From the NCBI GenBank assembly GCA_002701385.1, contig NZVD01000014.1, forward strand, positions 1 to 52,352: a stretch of DNA of 52,352 nt, given 5' to 3'. The position numbers and the translations under genes were made by a program. The stretch is from Rhodopirellula sp. Its GTDB lineage: Bacteria; Planctomycetota; Planctomycetia; Pirellulales; Pirellulaceae. The notes below the pieces were generated by a model. It saw nothing but the letters and a program-made list of their open reading frames with translations, was not told where the DNA came from and ran no database searches. Of this stretch, positions 43,346 through 52,275 are shown in pieces (within the stretch, counting starts at the first letter, position 1; each line of letters starts with the position of its first letter).

Positions 43346-44332
43346 TTATAGTGCGTTAGGATCGCGGCTTGACCACTTCAGTGTCTCGTCCTTTTCAAGG
43401 CGATTAACCAGGAAGTTATAAATCAACGCGCTCGGTTGGGGTTGTAGGTTGTTTACATTTAGAATGCCTGATCCCTGAGCACCAGTATTGAGCCCAAAGA
43501 GAAATAGCTTCGTGCCACTCCAGTTAATCGAGCCATCTGAATTCTCCTGATCCTTGTGGAATCGAGTTAACTGGTTGTGGAGGCGTTTACTTTCGGAAAA
43601 GTATTGAGCGTTCTGTTTGCCTGCAATGATCAGGATATTCATATTCTGCTTTACAGTGGGATGAGACATGCCTAGCTGAGGTGTCAGACCTTTGTGCGAC
43701 TGAAGTGGCGTGAACAGGATGAGAGCTTTGACATCCTGTCCGTTGCGAATAAAGCCTCCGCCAGGTTTATTCCAATCTAATGCCGCCCAATTTAGAGCAA
43801 TAATGGCGGTAACATCTGAACCGATGACTGTGAGTTTTTCTAGATTGACCTGTCCTTCGTCATTTTGTCTTTTGAGGAAAGCCTTGCACGCCTCCACGTC
43901 TTGTATCACAGATGTAAATTCTGCCTTTGCAAATTTCTCCCTGTTGATCTTCAGTCGACCGTTTATATCTTGTGGGTTTCTACGTTCCGTTGATTTGCCG
44001 TGTCCTCGAAGGTCCGGAATGATGACAGCGTGGCCCATGTGTTCCTGAATGGCAGCGGCCAGTTTGGTGTAGACAGCATTGCTGGCGGAGACATTTAGCA
44101 TGCTATGAAGCATGATGATTGGAATTGAATCCTTTCCCTTCGTGCCGGGGTAATATTTGACGTTTAGAAACACTCCATCCTTGGTTTCCAGCACATGAGC
44201 CTCTACTGGTGGTAGTTCCTTCTTGGGCTTCTCTTCATCCTGCGCGGAGAGCGAAGTACTGAGACTAAACACAAGTACAGCAAGAGTAAATAATAATGAG
44301 GTTTTGTGCAGTCCTGATTTCAACATGACCAA
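43346..44332 (-). CDS. Secreted alpha/beta hydrolase-like protein with Ser-to-Asp change at the nucleophile elbow
   Basis: The 328-residue protein has a signal peptide (LLFTLAVLVFSLSTSLSA). The fold is alpha/beta hydrolase: IPIIMLHSMLN as the oxyanion strand and loop, VIIPDLRGHGKS, and the strand-helix elbow LTVIGSDVTAIIAL. The usual elbow is G-x-S-x-G; here it is G171-S-D173-V-T175, so Asp takes the serine position and the second Gly is Thr. An Asp nucleophile is known in haloalkane dehalogenases, but the local sequence differs. It may be catalytically altered or inactive. The start is one of two Met codons (44332 or 44326). The substrate is unknown. Confidence 0.75.
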   Translation of the reverse strand: MVMLKSGLHKTSLLFTLAVLVFSLSTSLSAQDEEKPKKELPPVEAHVLETKDGVFLNVKYYPGTKGKDSIPIIMLHSMLNVSASNAVYTKLAAAIQEHMGHAVIIPDLRGHGKSTERRNPQDINGRLKINREKFAKAEFTSVIQDVEACKAFLKRQNDEGQVNLEKLTVIGSDVTAIIALNWAALDWNKPGGGFIRNGQDVKALILFTPLQSHKGLTPQLGMSHPTVKQNMNILIIAGKQNAQYFSESKRLHNQLTRFHKDQENSDGSINWSGTKLFLFGLNTGAQGSGILNVNNLQPQPSALIYNFLVNRLEKDETLKWSSRDPNAL

Positions 44333-44764
44333 CCGGGGCTCCTCAGTGTATTAAGGGAAAACTTGGGGGGGAAACAAATCATCAATTTAGCAAAGGTACC
44401 GGATAACCAGTCACTTCTGCAAGGGGAAGCAAATTCTTCCAGAGCCTATTTCAATAGTAGAATTGGAAGGCGACGAGGTCAAATCAACCTTGATGGATGG
44501 TTGCTAAATGAATGATAGTGGAGAGGAAATATGAGTACATCCATCGTCAGAAAAGCGTTCAGGTGATATAGTTCGTAAAAGGATTGGTTTTAGAAAACCT
44601 CAATTCCCTTGATTTTTGGCGGTTTCACGTAAAAAATAGGACTAGGAAGCCAGCGTTTACTTGTCGATATCTCAAGTAGACAGAGAATAGCATAAACTTC
44701 CTGCTTGGAAGTAACTTCCCGGCGAGAAGCATATGCTTATTGAAGTGTAAAACGGAGTAGGAAA
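44333..44764. other. Intergenic stretch between the hydrolase-like and VWA genes
   Basis: This 432 bp divergent region holds no sizeable gene. Close to the VWA gene are two perfect hairpin repeats: TACTTG with CAAGTA (44658-44663 and 44673-44678), and ACTTCC with GGAAGT (44696-44701 and 44707-44712), the latter followed by a further AACTTCC copy at 44713. An 11-codon frame (44531-44566) lies behind a good GAGAGGAAAT ribosome site. Confidence 0.45.
44531..44566 (+). CDS. Possible 11-codon leader peptide frame
   Basis: The frame starts ATG AGT ACA and ends TGA at 44564-44566, encoding MSTSIVRKAFR. It is preceded by GAGAGGAAAT at a good distance, one of the best Shine-Dalgarno matches in the window. 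It lies about 200 nt upstream of the VWA gene and could be a leader peptide, but a chance frame of this length is likely. Confidence 0.2.
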   Translation: MSTSIVRKAFR

Positions 44765-46774
44765 GTGGCTAAACGATCAAAGCTAGTTCAGTGGTGGCAG
44801 AGCCGAACGGGAGAAGAAGAAACACCGTTTGATTCTGATTCTTCCGCTTTCCTGCTTTCTGTGATGTTTCATGTGGCAGTTCTTGTTGCGTTGGGATTGT
44901 GGCCTTTGCTGGTCGATCATGACGATCAGATTCTGGCTCTAACCACTACGAAAGTGGATGTCGAGGAAATCACTGAGCCTACGCCCCCTGAGGAAATTCA
45001 CTTTAGTGAACAGGAGATGGCAGAGGTCGGTGCAAATAGTGATCTGGGAACGCAGATGGCCTTGTCGGAAGCCCCGGTTATTTCTGACATCTCTGAGATC
45101 CCGAATCCGGTAGATCCTTCTGATCGTGAAGTGGCTGAAGTTTTGTTGAATAATCAAGTCGTTCAGGCAACAGGTTTACACTTCAATGAGAACCTGGCAG
45201 TTCGCGGTGCCGTGGGGACGGGAACGACCGGTGCAAGCGGAGCGGTTGATCGAATTACTCATGAAATTCTTCTCTCTCTGGAAGAACGACGCACCTTAGT
45301 CGTTTGGTTGTTCGACCAGTCCGGCAGCTTGTCTCGTCAAAGGGAAAAGATTCATGACCGCTTTGACAAAATCTATGAAGAATTAGGGATTTTAGAAGCA
45401 GCAGAGAATGAAGCTTTTCAGGGCAATGATCCGTTGCTGACTCAAGTGATGGCCTTTGGGAAATCAATTTCCAAAATGATGAAGGAGCCTACAGCGAATT
45501 TGGCAGAAATCAAAGAAGCCGTCAAAGCCATTCCTCAGGATGATACAGGCGTGGAATTGACTTTTGAAGCTGTGGTTCGAGCGGTCAATGGGCATGCCGA
45601 ATATCGCCGCCCAGATGCCGAAGGCGAACCTAAACGTAACGTGATGGTGATTGTCGTCTCGGATGAAGCTGGTGAAGACCAGGCTAATGTCGATCTGGCC
45701 GTCAAAACTTGTCAGAAACTGGCTGTCCCAGTGTATGTGATTGGAGTCCCTGCCCCGTTTGGTCGTCAGGAAACACTTGTTAAGTGGGTTGATCCTGACC
45801 CTATGTATGATCAGACGCCTCAGTGGGGTCGAGTAAATCAAGGGCCTGAGTCGGTGATGGCTGAGCGAGTTAAACTACGCTTCATCGGAAGTAAAGATCA
45901 GGACATTCCAATTGATTCTGGATTTGGGCCATGGGCGCTGACTCGTCTATGTTATGAGACGGGAGGAATTTACTTTGCTGTCCATCCAAACAGAAATGTT
46001 AACAAATCAGTTTCGGCTAAAGAGGTAACCGCGTACTCCTCTCATCTACAACAGTTTTTCGATCCCACGATCATGCGGGATTACCGCCCCGACTACGTCA
46101 CCTACCGTGAATACCAGCGTCGTTTGCAAGCTTCGAAGATGAGGACAGCGTTAGTACAGGCCGCCCAGATGTCCTGGAGCACTCCAATGAAGGACCCTCG
46201 TACTCGGTTTGTGAAGCGAGACGAAGCCGGATTTAGTAATGAACTTTCGGAATCTCAAAAGCAAGCCGCTCAGTTGGAGCCACAAATTGAACAACTCTAT
46301 CAGTTGCTCTTACTCGGAGAAGCAGACCGATCAGCGGAAAAATCTCAGCGTTGGCAAGCTGGTTATGATTTGGCTCTGGGCCGGGTGCTGGCGACTAAGG
46401 TGCGGACTGAAACGTACAATGCGATGCTGGCTGTGGCAAAGCGTGGGATTAAACTGAAGGATCCGAAATCTAATACCTTTACACTGGTACCAGCGGATAT
46501 TGTTTCGGTGGGAAGTCAGTACAAAAAGGGAGCAGAAAAGGCCAAAGAGCTTCTTCAACGCGTTATTGACCAGCATGAAGGAACGCCTTGGGCTTATTTA
46601 GCGAAGAAAGAGCTAGCCACTCCGATTGGTTGGGAATGGAATGAATCCTACACGGATCTTTCTCCTCCGCCTCGCCCTGGTGCGGGTAATGGTGGAAACC
46701 CACCCGCAGCTCAAAACGATGCGGCGAATATGATCAAGAAGCCACCGCCGAAGCGTCGGCCTCCTAAGCTCTAA
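44765..46774 (+). CDS. Membrane-anchored von Willebrand factor A protein
   Basis: The 669-residue protein starts at a GTG behind GGAGTAGGAAA. One membrane span lies at about residues 27-50, followed by a Pro/Glu-rich periplasmic linker. The VWA domain has an intact MIDAS motif D184-Q-S186-G-S188 with flanking RRTLVVWLFDQSGS, and the later VIVVSDEAGED. The middle and C-terminal regions contain an unrecognised helical part (about 470-640) and a final Pro/Asn-rich tail rich in basic residues (KKPPPKRRPPKL). MIDAS domains bind Mg and an acidic ligand in partner proteins. Such proteins are common in planctomycetes, but no function has been assigned that I can name. Confidence 0.82.
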   Translation: MAKRSKLVQWWQSRTGEEETPFDSDSSAFLLSVMFHVAVLVALGLWPLLVDHDDQILALTTTKVDVEEITEPTPPEEIHFSEQEMAEVGANSDLGTQMALSEAPVISDISEIPNPVDPSDREVAEVLLNNQVVQATGLHFNENLAVRGAVGTGTTGASGAVDRITHEILLSLEERRTLVVWLFDQSGSLSRQREKIHDRFDKIYEELGILEAAENEAFQGNDPLLTQVMAFGKSISKMMKEPTANLAEIKEAVKAIPQDDTGVELTFEAVVRAVNGHAEYRRPDAEGEPKRNVMVIVVSDEAGEDQANVDLAVKTCQKLAVPVYVIGVPAPFGRQETLVKWVDPDPMYDQTPQWGRVNQGPESVMAERVKLRFIGSKDQDIPIDSGFGPWALTRLCYETGGIYFAVHPNRNVNKSVSAKEVTAYSSHLQQFFDPTIMRDYRPDYVTYREYQRRLQASKMRTALVQAAQMSWSTPMKDPRTRFVKRDEAGFSNELSESQKQAAQLEPQIEQLYQLLLLGEADRSAEKSQRWQAGYDLALGRVLATKVRTETYNAMLAVAKRGIKLKDPKSNTFTLVPADIVSVGSQYKKGAEKAKELLQRVIDQHEGTPWAYLAKKELATPIGWEWNESYTDLSPPPRPGAGNGGNPPAAQNDAANMIKKPPPKRRPPKL

Positions 46775-46865
46775 ACCAATTTGAATGCTCTGTCGGGTAT
46801 ATAGGTGTGTGCATTGGCTTTGCATACTGTCTGGTAGAAACGCTTTAAATTAGGCGAGAAGCTGT

Positions 46866-47285
46866 TTGTATAAAATCCCCTGGCTATTACGTGTCCTGCT
46901 GGCAGTCGTTGGACTATCGATGGCTGGAGTTTTGATAACCGCTGCCATTCTGGAACCGTCTCCGGAAGGAATGGGGACGCACGAACAGCTAGGGCTAAGT
47001 CCTTGCTATTTCCCGGAGAAGCTTGGAGTTCCCTGCCCTGCGTGTGGAATGACGACGTCCTGGGCGCACTTGATGGACGGCAATATACAGGCTTCTGCAG
47101 AAGTTAATCTTGGCGGGTTCTTTCTGGCTTTGACCTGTTTGTTTTGTGTCCCTTGGTTTGTTGGTTCTGCAATAAAAGGTGACTGGATTATGCTCAGAAT
47201 GACAGATGGGCGATTATTGGTATTTTTAGTTAGCTGGCTATTAGTTACTATGGCCGACTGGGTGATACGCCGGTTACTTTTATGA
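46866..47285 (+). CDS. DUF2752 small membrane protein
   Basis: The 139-residue protein starts at a TTG and has three hydrophobic segments. The conserved core PCYFPEKLGVPCPACGMTTSWAHLMDG contains the C-P-x-C-G-M-T-T-S motif of DUF2752, a family of small membrane proteins of unknown function in many bacteria. The two cysteines could bind metal or form a disulfide. It is immediately followed by the lipoprotein gene (its stop is at the ATG of the longer frame), and it starts 91 nt after the VWA gene, so the three may be cotranscribed. If the TTG is wrong, the ATG at 46920 would shorten it by 18 residues and remove the first span. Confidence 0.78.
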   Translation: MYKIPWLLRVLLAVVGLSMAGVLITAAILEPSPEGMGTHEQLGLSPCYFPEKLGVPCPACGMTTSWAHLMDGNIQASAEVNLGGFFLALTCLFCVPWFVGSAIKGDWIMLRMTDGRLLVFLVSWLLVTMADWVIRRLLL

Positions 47286-47303
47286 ATGCAGGATGCAGGA
47301 TTT

Positions 47304-47954
47304 ATGTCACGGACACGACAGTTCTTCTATCTATTATTAGCTCTCATTGTCATGGCACCTCTGTCAGGGTGTGCAGGATTGATCGCATACCCTTTGTACG
47401 TCATTAAGGGTGACAGTGTGCCGGCTAACTATGACAAGCTGGCTAGTAAACGTGTTGCAGTTATTTGTAAGTCCGCTTCTTCTGCTTCTGGTCCGAATTC
47501 ACCAGAGTCTTTAATTAATCGTCACTTCAGTCAGATCTTACAGGAACGTGTATCAGACGTTGAAATCGTTCCCGTGGAAGAAGTTGCCGACTGGATCGAC
47601 CGCAATAACTGGAATGAAATAGACTGCGTTGAAGTGGGACGTGGGGTGAATGCCGATGCTGTTGTGCTTCTGGCAGTGGAGTCGTTCAGTTTGAAAGATA
47701 GCCCGACGTTATTCAAAGGACGTTCGACCGTTACCACCAAAGTCTATGACCTCACTCAGGATGGGAAAGTCGACTATCAGGGGAATACCTTTGACTTTGC
47801 CTACCCTCAAAACGGTGGTCGACATACGACAGAATTAAGCGATGCAGCATTTCAGCGTCAGTTCACGAAGGTTCTGAGTCATCACTTGGCTAAGGACTTC
47901 TTCAAGTACGATAAATCAGAAGACTACGCTCAAGACGCGACTCTGATTCAATAG
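47304..47954 (+). CDS. Lipoprotein of unknown function
   Basis: The product is about 216 residues. The ATG at 47304 has AGGA just upstream and gives the signal peptide FFYLLLALIVMAPLSGC with an LSGC lipobox; an upstream ATG at 47286 is a longer alternative. The mature part has KRVAVICK, ILQERVSDVEIVPVEEVADWIDRNNW, EVGRGVNADAVVLLAVESFSL and STVTTKVYDLTQDGKVDYQGN. This looks like an alpha/beta fold similar to the LpoB/CsgG-like lipoprotein group, but this is only by style. It follows the DUF2752 gene directly and is ended by the terminator at 47986-48024. Confidence 0.75.
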   Translation: MSRTRQFFYLLLALIVMAPLSGCAGLIAYPLYVIKGDSVPANYDKLASKRVAVICKSASSASGPNSPESLINRHFSQILQERVSDVEIVPVEEVADWIDRNNWNEIDCVEVGRGVNADAVVLLAVESFSLKDSPTLFKGRSTVTTKVYDLTQDGKVDYQGNTFDFAYPQNGGRHTTELSDAAFQRQFTKVLSHHLAKDFFKYDKSEDYAQDATLIQ

Positions 47955-47985
47955 CATCGTCTTACTCGCATCAAACCACACTATT

Positions 47986-48024
47986 GGCGTCATGAGACTC
48001 TTTGAGTCTGGTGACGCCTTTTTT
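47986..48024 (+). terminator. Intrinsic terminator after the lipoprotein gene
   Basis: GGCGTCA-TG-AGACTC (47986-48000) pairs with GAGTCT-GG-TGACGCC (48004-48018) around a TTT loop, with a symmetric TG/GG internal loop, and is followed by TTTTTT (48019-48024). It lies between two convergent genes. Confidence 0.88.
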
Positions 48025-48038
48025 GTTGGGCGTGTGGG

Positions 48039-48830
48039 CTATTGGAAATCATCGGCCAGAAAGCATACTCGTTCGATGCTATTGGCTTTCCCCGTGTGAA
48101 TGTTAACGTCGACGATCGCTCCGCCTAACCGAACATCTTGTGTCGCAACTTGGAATTGAGTTGGGCGGAAGGTGGTGGTTGCTTCGGTGACCGCTTCGAT
48201 CTTCCTGCCTAAAATGCTCTCGTAAGGCCCTGTCATTCCCACGTCACATTGGAAGGCTGTGCCGCCGGGAAGAATTCGTTCGTCGGCAGTCGGGACATGG
48301 GTGTGGGTGCCGAGCACGGCGCTCACTCTTCCGTCTAAGTAACGCCCCATGAGTTGTTTGTCGCTAGTCGCTTCGGCGTGGAAGTCTACCAGAATGATAC
48401 GCACGGTCGACGGAATTTGCTTGAGAATCTTGTCCGCTGCTTGATACGGACAGTCTACCGGTTTCATGAAGACTCTTCCCATCAGGCTGACAATTGCCAC
48501 CTGCTCTCCAACGGCCTCACCAATGATTGCCAGTTTCTGCCCGGGTGCTTCCTCCGGGTAATTCGCTGGTTTAACGATGTTGGATTTTGTCGAGAGCGTT
48601 GAGTATATTTCTTTTCGTCGGTAGATGTGATCTCCAAGTGTAATCCCATCCACACCTGCGCCGATTAATTTATCGTAGATTTTGGGAGTGAGTCCGGAAC
48701 CGTCGGCTGAATTCTCAGCGTTGGCAATAACCATGTCGACGTTGTTTTGATCGCGAATGGTGTCGAGGTGGTTACAGACCATGGTGTAGCCTGGTTTGCC
48801 AACGATATCACCGATAAAAAGAATCCGCAC
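48039..48830 (-). CDS. YmdB-family (TIGR00282) metallophosphoesterase
   Basis: The 263-residue protein has the binuclear metal motifs of the YmdB family: LFIGDIVGKPG with D8, ANAENSADGSG with E39 and N40, VDFHAEATSDK and GTHTHVPTAD. The Bacillus YmdB G-N67-H68 metal motif is G-D67-H68 here, and the family Trp-Asp (HTWD) is Tyr-Arg. YmdB hydrolyses cyclic nucleotides in vitro and is linked to biofilm formation and RNA turnover. In Bacillus subtilis ymdB follows the RNase Y gene, and here it lies 109 nt downstream of rny on the minus strand. The conserved pair supports a related role, with the N-to-D change possibly tuning metal binding. Confidence 0.88.
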   Translation of the reverse strand: MRILFIGDIVGKPGYTMVCNHLDTIRDQNNVDMVIANAENSADGSGLTPKIYDKLIGAGVDGITLGDHIYRRKEIYSTLSTKSNIVKPANYPEEAPGQKLAIIGEAVGEQVAIVSLMGRVFMKPVDCPYQAADKILKQIPSTVRIILVDFHAEATSDKQLMGRYLDGRVSAVLGTHTHVPTADERILPGGTAFQCDVGMTGPYESILGRKIEAVTEATTTFRPTQFQVATQDVRLGGAIVDVNIHTGKANSIERVCFLADDFQ

Positions 48831-48939
48831 GATGGTAGCCTCTGATTTTTCCGGATGTTCGCGATAGTTTTAGAAAGCCTTGTTTGTTTATACACAGGAA
48901 TTCGATCGCTGTGAATTCACTCTGTTTTCCGCTTGTCGT

Positions 48940-50526
48940 TTAGCGGGCAAATTCAGTGAAGCGGCTTTCCCGGATGACAGTGACTTTGATTTCGCCCGGG
49001 TAAGTAAGCTGTTCCTCGAATTGTTTCGCAATGGCCCGAGCGACCTTCGCGGCAGATTCGTCATCGGCTTTCTCAGAGCTAATAATGACCCGTAGTTCAC
49101 GCCCGGCCTGTATGGCATAGGCTTGTTGTACGCCGTTGTGTTCTCGGGCAATGGATTCGAGCTCTTCCATACGTTTGATATAGCGGTCGAGTGATTCCCT
49201 TCGAGCACCCGGTCGGGAGGCTGAGCAGGCATCGCCAGTCGCTGTAAGAACCGTATAAGGGTATTCTGAGACAATTTCGTCATGGTGGCCAAATGCTGCA
49301 TGGACGACTTCGGTAGATTCGCCATGACGTTTTAGCAGATCCGCACCGATTTGCGGGTGACCACCTTCGAGCTCGTGATCAGCTGCCTTTCCAATGTCGT
49401 GTAATAATCCTGCTCGACGGGCGATATCAGCGTCGAGTCCAACCATTTCGGCCAGCATTCCAGCAATAAATGCAACTTCCACGCTATGGCGCAGGACGTT
49501 TTGACTGTAGCTGGTACGGAAGTGCAGTCGTCCGAGCATGTAGATCACCCGTTCGTGTAGGCCGTTGACATTAACTTCGACCGCGGCCTCCTCCCCTTTC
49601 TTCATAATGAACTTTTCAATGACGCCTTCGGTTTCCTTGACGACTTCTTCAATCCGTGAAGGGTGGATTCTTCCATCTGTAATCAGGTCACTGAGTGATC
49701 GACGGGCGATTTCGCGGCGGACCGGATCAAAGCTGGAGACGATCACAACTCCGGGCGTGTCGTCGATAATGACGTCGACACCGGTCGCCTTTTCGAATGC
49801 GCGAATGTTTCGCCCTTCTCGACCGATAATCCTCCCTTTCATTTCGTCACTGGGGATGTCGACCGTGCTGGTTGTACTATCGGCTGTGTGAGCAGAGGCA
49901 TAACGTTGCATCGTCATGATCAGCATTTCGCGGGATTTTTCCTCGCAGACTTCCTGCAGGCTTTTCTCATGCTTGAGAATCACGGCGCCCATTTCCTGCT
50001 CCAGTTCATCTTCAAGCAGTTTCAATAGCTGCGTTGTGGCTTCTTCTTTGGAGAGGTTGGTTAGCTCCATTAAGGACGAGCGATGTTTGTCCAGGAGTTT
50101 ATCAAGTTCCTTCTGGCGTTGTTCGGCGATTTGAAGTTTGTCGGTGAGTCGTTGCTGATTGGTTTGTACCATCTTCTCCTGCTTACGCAGAGAGTCTTCG
50201 CGGTCTTCGATTTGATTGGTTTGTGACTTCAGCTTGTCTTCTTCGTCGCGTAGTCTGTCACGAGCGCTGCTGAGTTCTTTTTCGGCTTCAGACTTGTAGG
50301 ATATTGCAGCTTCTTTAGCTGCGATTTTTGCCTCAGAGATAATCTGCTTTGCTTCAAGCTCGTACTCTTTGAGTTTGGCTTCCCGGTTCTTTTTTTGTGA
50401 AATGTTGGAAGCAACTAAAGTGGCAATGATTCCAGCAATGGTACCTGTGAGGATGAATAGCCCCGTTTCAGATGAAAGGCCGATGAGTAGATGGTGCAGA
50501 CCCATCGGGGTGGATAGAAAAAACAT
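48940..50526 (-). CDS. rny: Ribonuclease Y
   Basis: The product is about 528 residues. It has an N-terminal membrane span ([23 protein letters not shown]) and a long charged coiled coil to about residue 190. The KH domain contains [31 protein letters not shown]. The HD domain has [15 protein letters not shown] and [12 protein letters not shown]. RNase Y is a membrane-anchored endoribonuclease that starts mRNA decay. The ATG at 50526 follows GAGGG at a good spacing; an upstream frame to 50577 adds 17 residues and is less likely. The pairing with the ymdB-like gene is as in Firmicutes. Confidence 0.95.
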   Translation of the reverse strand: MFFLSTPMGLHHLLIGLSSETGLFILTGTIAGIIATLVASNISQKKNREAKLKEYELEAKQIISEAKIAAKEAAISYKSEAEKELSSARDRLRDEEDKLKSQTNQIEDREDSLRKQEKMVQTNQQRLTDKLQIAEQRQKELDKLLDKHRSSLMELTNLSKEEATTQLLKLLEDELEQEMGAVILKHEKSLQEVCEEKSREMLIMTMQRYASAHTADSTTSTVDIPSDEMKGRIIGREGRNIRAFEKATGVDVIIDDTPGVVIVSSFDPVRREIARRSLSDLITDGRIHPSRIEEVVKETEGVIEKFIMKKGEEAAVEVNVNGLHERVIYMLGRLHFRTSYSQNVLRHSVEVAFIAGMLAEMVGLDADIARRAGLLHDIGKAADHELEGGHPQIGADLLKRHGESTEVVHAAFGHHDEIVSEYPYTVLTATGDACSASRPGARRESLDRYIKRMEELESIAREHNGVQQAYAIQAGRELRVIISSEKADDESAAKVARAIAKQFEEQLTYPGEIKVTVIRESRFTEFAR

Positions 50527-51246
50527 TGAAAGCCCTCGTCTGTTATGGCGAGCATCCGGGGCATGTCTTTTTGACATGCAGGCTAACGGGTTTTCTTAAA
50601 GCAGAAAACCGGCGTGTGTTGCGTTATCGTCAAGTGTTATTCGAGATGATGCGATTAACGTGAACAGAATGTTAGCGATCGTTGGTGGTCAGTACGCCAC
50701 AGCGTCCGGTCCAACGGTGTGAGCGTTCGCTGGAAGGAGTTGTCTTGTTGAGTGACCTTTTTTGTGAGTACTGCGTATTCCAGTTGTCGCCAGCATTTGG
50801 GTTGGAAGGCTTTGGCTGGAAAAGTGACAATTGGCCGTGATCCTTGGGAGTCTGAGGATGCCTGGAGAAGGCAGCCAGAGCCATCGCTGGAATGCATGAG
50901 CTTTGCCACTTGGTTTAAGCGATAGAGGACGGCGGTAATAAAAACCGTCAGTATGCTTGAATTGAAAGCGGATGTCGCTTTGCAATAGACGATCGAAAGT
51001 AATTCCGAAAACCGAATCATAAAAATCTCAAACTAACAGTTAGTCGCATACACTTCGCCTGAATTAGCGTCTGTGCTCGGTTAATTGTTATAGGTTTGGT
51101 TTATTAAGTTTAACGTTAATACGTCGCTTCTTTATGTCATGTTTTCAACATAAAATGCGACAAGACCAATGTACCAAACTGAAAGGGGCACCTGCAACTT
51201 TTCATATTCCTGATGGATTGTAAAACTGGCGCCAAATTACTCACCT
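50527..51246. other. Gap between rny and tilS with possible small gene or RNA
   Basis: This 720 bp stretch contains no recognisable family. On the minus strand all three frames are open through about 50689-50884. A hairpin lies at 50780-50834: CCAGTTGTC with GACAATTGG (one G-T), and CCAGC with GCTGG inside. A perfect palindrome ACTAACAGTTAGT lies at 51032-51044 and TTAACGTTAA at 51110-51119. These could be operator-like sites, which is unproved. Confidence 0.45.
50655..51020 (-). CDS. Hypothetical 121-residue protein (doubtful)
   Basis: This is an open minus-strand frame in the gap upstream of rny. The N-terminal 40 residues are moderately hydrophobic (LLSIVYCKATSAF, ILTVFITAVLY), followed by a Ser/Gln-rich part that resembles no family. 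The ribosome site is weak (GAG). Other frames on the same strand are also open here, so coding is not preferred. An untranslated RNA or chance frame is equally possible. Confidence 0.2.
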   Translation of the reverse strand: MIRFSELLSIVYCKATSAFNSSILTVFITAVLYRLNQVAKLMHSSDGSGCLLQASSDSQGSRPIVTFPAKAFQPKCWRQLEYAVLTKKVTQQDNSFQRTLTPLDRTLWRTDHQRSLTFCSR

Positions 51247-52248
51247 ATGTCAGACTTTAGCGAACAAGTCGATCGTCCGGCCTTTGAGCAAAAGCTGATG
51301 GCAGGGTTTGCGATTGCTAAGTGGCAGGACGTTCGGGTCGTGGTTACGGTTTCCGGCGGGGCCGATAGCGTTTCCTTGTTGTGTGCGTTGCTGGCAATTC
51401 GCAACAAACAGGCCGCGGGAGATGTGCATGTACTTCATGTGAATCATCGATGGCGTGCAGAGCAATCCGATGCAGATCAGCAGTTTGTTGAGGATCTGTG
51501 TGCTCAATTCGAAGTGCCTTGTCATGCCGTAGTTCTGGAGGTTAGTGAAAAGACAGAAGAAACCGCGAGGCTGGAGCGATATAAGGTTTTTTTGGAACAG
51601 GCTCGTCAGCTCGGGGCTCGCTATGTACTGACAGCACACACACGCGATGACCAGGTGGAAACGCTGATTGATCGAGTGTTTCGTGGAACTGGACTGTCGG
51701 GCCTGAAGGGGATTCCACGGACACGTGAATTAGATCATGGTATCTCCTTGTTGAGACCGCTTTTGGGGCACTCTCGTGAGGAAGTGCTGTCGTATCTGGA
51801 GCAACTTGGGCAGGAGTATTGCGAGGATAGTACAAACCAAAGTTTGGATTTCACTCGGAATCGAATTCGTCACGAGCTTCTACCATTGCTGAAAGAAAAT
51901 TATCACGCCGAGGCAGATCGGGCAGTACTACGATTAAGCGAAATGGCTTTGGAGCTTTCTGAGTATCTGTCGACCGAGGCAGCCGTTGTGGCTGAGCGTG
52001 TTGTGATGGAATCTGCCAGCGACCTGTTGGTGCTGAATTGCAATAGCTTCGTTAATGTAGCTTCGATTGTGGTGCGAGAGGTATTGATTCAGTTGTGGGT
52101 TGGTGCCGGGTGGCCTCGGCAGTCGATGACTCGGGGGCATTGGTTGCAGTTGGAGTCGTTGCTGGTGGGTGAGCAATCGGTGGTGATGTTTCCAGGTGAA
52201 ATTCGCGCAGAAAAAAACGGCGAGCAGCTTTCGCTAACTCGCCGTTAA
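51247..52248 (+). CDS. tilS: tRNA(Ile)-lysidine synthetase
   Basis: The 333-residue protein has the PP-loop S36-G-G-A-D-S41 (VVTVSGGADSVSLL), VLHVNHRWR, TAHTRDDQVETLIDRVFRGTGLSGLKGIP and STNQSLDFTRNRIRHELLPLL, the diagnostic TilS N-terminal domain. It modifies the wobble cytidine of tRNA-Ile(CAU) to lysidine, so that AUA is read as isoleucine and not Met. It is essential in almost all bacteria. The length fits the shorter form that lacks the full C-terminal substrate-recognition domains of E. coli TilS. Its closest neighbours are the gap upstream and an acidic-tailed gene on the other strand 27 nt downstream. Confidence 0.95.
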   Translation: MSDFSEQVDRPAFEQKLMAGFAIAKWQDVRVVVTVSGGADSVSLLCALLAIRNKQAAGDVHVLHVNHRWRAEQSDADQQFVEDLCAQFEVPCHAVVLEVSEKTEETARLERYKVFLEQARQLGARYVLTAHTRDDQVETLIDRVFRGTGLSGLKGIPRTRELDHGISLLRPLLGHSREEVLSYLEQLGQEYCEDSTNQSLDFTRNRIRHELLPLLKENYHAEADRAVLRLSEMALELSEYLSTEAAVVAERVVMESASDLLVLNCNSFVNVASIVVREVLIQLWVGAGWPRQSMTRGHWLQLESLLVGEQSVVMFPGEIRAEKNGEQLSLTRR

Positions 52249-52275
52249 TTTGTCAGTCAGACAAACGCTGAGAGA

